Below, piece by piece: positions 63,320 through 64,000 of a DNA stretch of 64,000 bases. The DNA lies in the NCBI GenBank assembly GCA_040386775.1, contig JAZKEU010000017.1:275267-339266 (forward strand), in the 5' to 3' direction. Made by a program: the position numbers and the translations under genes. The notes under the pieces were generated by a model that was not told where the DNA came from, ran no database searches, and saw nothing but the letters and a program-made list of their open reading frames with translations. Position 1 is the stretch's first letter. Each line of letters opens with the position of its first letter. The stretch comes from Bdellovibrionota bacterium (GTDB lineage: Bacteria > Bdellovibrionota > Bdellovibrionia > Bdellovibrionales > JAEYZS01).

Positions 63320-63927
63320 TATCTACAGAAACCTTGATGAGTAATCACTCTGTTTGAATATTGTTCGACGCCTTCAAAGCCACCCGCATTTTTTACTTTG
63401 TTTCCTGGGCTCATGAGGTTGAAGTGAACCACTTGAGTTGTGTGTCTATCAAAATAACGCACGTCCTGACGGCCATGAACTGTGTAGTAAACCAAACGGC
63501 AAACATGTTGATTACCACTGATGTAACATTCTTCTCTTTGAGCTTGATAAGTACAGTTTTCCCATCCCCATTTTTCTTCAGAGTCGACATGAGTGGTATT
63601 TACGGAACCTGCAGCATCATAAGGTTGGCCACTCAATTGAGATGAAAGTTCAAAAGAACCATTTTCTTGTGGTAGTGGACTACCTTTTGGAACTTTAAAG
63701 GAAACTTCTAAAGCTTTCTTTTGATTTGGAATAGTAACTTCAAGCTTCACTTCTTTTTTATTTGGAAACTTCAGAGCAGCTTCCCATTGTCCAACAGGTA
63801 ATGTCGTCGTCCCTTTTTTAAGGTTGAAAGTTAAAGCTTCCGTGTTTTTCAAAACACCATCAATTGTTTTACTACATGCAACTACAGCTAAAATACATAA
63901 AGCACCAACTAAAAATTTGCGTAACAT
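63319..63927 (-). CDS. Lipoprotein, unknown function
   Basis: A 202-residue lipoprotein: signal MLRKFLVGALCILAVVAC with Cys18. The mature domain is beta-rich with internal cysteines (NCTYQAQREECYISGNQHVCRLVYY). I recognise no family. GGAGG lies four to five bases before the ATG. TTGACA lies about 55 bases upstream on the minus strand, a possible -35 element, with an unconvincing -10. Confidence 0.72.
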   Translation of the reverse strand: MLRKFLVGALCILAVVACSKTIDGVLKNTEALTFNLKKGTTTLPVGQWEAALKFPNKKEVKLEVTIPNQKKALEVSFKVPKGSPLPQENGSFELSSQLSGQPYDAAGSVNTTHVDSEEKWGWENCTYQAQREECYISGNQHVCRLVYYTVHGRQDVRYFDRHTTQVVHFNLMSPGNKVKNAGGFEGVEQYSNRVITHQGFCR

Positions 63928-64000
63928 AATACCTCCCCGATATTTCCCAATATCAAATTACACATAACCAACCCTGTCAACTTACCAAAAGGCGCTAAGT

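Overview
The window is AT-rich DNA from a Gram-negative, respiring bacterium. The gene set points to the Bdellovibrionota (Bdellovibrio-like, former Deltaproteobacteria). It combines a mevalonate-pathway cluster, alternative complex III, system II cytochrome c maturation, a type II secretion operon, Kdo synthesis for LPS, many small exported proteins and lipoproteins, and large soluble hybrid histidine kinases. This placement is an inference from gene content. There is no rRNA gene, and I found no tRNA, CRISPR array, insertion sequence or phage gene.

Layout. 1-2821 (-): start of a type II secretion operon, gspC then a gspD cut by the left edge. 3300-6208: a degenerate acyltransferase-like protein (+), then a minus-strand cobalamin adenosyltransferase / GNAT-like / membrane-protein operon. 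6334-9419 (+): resB-ccsA for cytochrome c assembly. 9565-13010: two exported proteins and a Uup-type ABC-F ATPase. 13305-20701 (+): complete alternative complex III operon actABCDEF. 20943-24255 (+): a DUF2834 membrane protein and a run of small exported proteins, the last a DUF2183-like phosphatase that appears to start with ATT. 24415-27837 (+): thrS-infC-rpmI-rplT. 27967-34937 (+): mevalonate genes (fni, mvaA, mvaK2, mvaD, mvaK1) interrupted by two exported-protein genes. 34962-38162 (-): TrmH-family methyltransferase, PepP and a second acyltransferase-like protein. 38623-44519 (+): M14-like lipoprotein, pheS-pheT-ihfA-merR. 44592-49682: DUF3011 protein, HIT protein, the TIGR03546/TIGR03545-like pair, kdsA-kdsC. 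50057-59593: three histidine kinases, one with a long tandem HAMP array, plus a hemerythrin-like protein. 59762-63927: YoaK/DUF1275 protein, a transporter-like protein fused to HEAT-like repeats, a MAPEG protein and a lipoprotein.

How the genes work together. ResB/CcsA attach heme to c-type cytochromes such as ActA and ActE. ActABCDEF oxidises menaquinol and passes electrons to an oxidase that is not encoded here. The mevalonate genes take HMG-CoA to IPP and DMAPP, but HMG-CoA synthase lies elsewhere. thrS-infC-rpmI-rplT and pheST-ihfA are classic translation operons.

The most unusual signals are these: (a) a perfect 20-bp inverted repeat enclosing the divergent promoter region of the HIT and TIGR03546-like genes; (b) a related hairpin in four gaps of translation operons, one of which sits between the pheT Shine-Dalgarno and its ATG; (c) a nested inverted repeat in the leader of the mevalonate operon; (d) two diverged acyltransferase-fold paralogues, one without its nucleophile; (e) a nine-unit, 276-bp tandem repeat encoding stacked HAMP modules; (f) the ATT-initiated exported phosphatase. 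None of these alone proves a new system; (a) and (b) are the ones I would test first.
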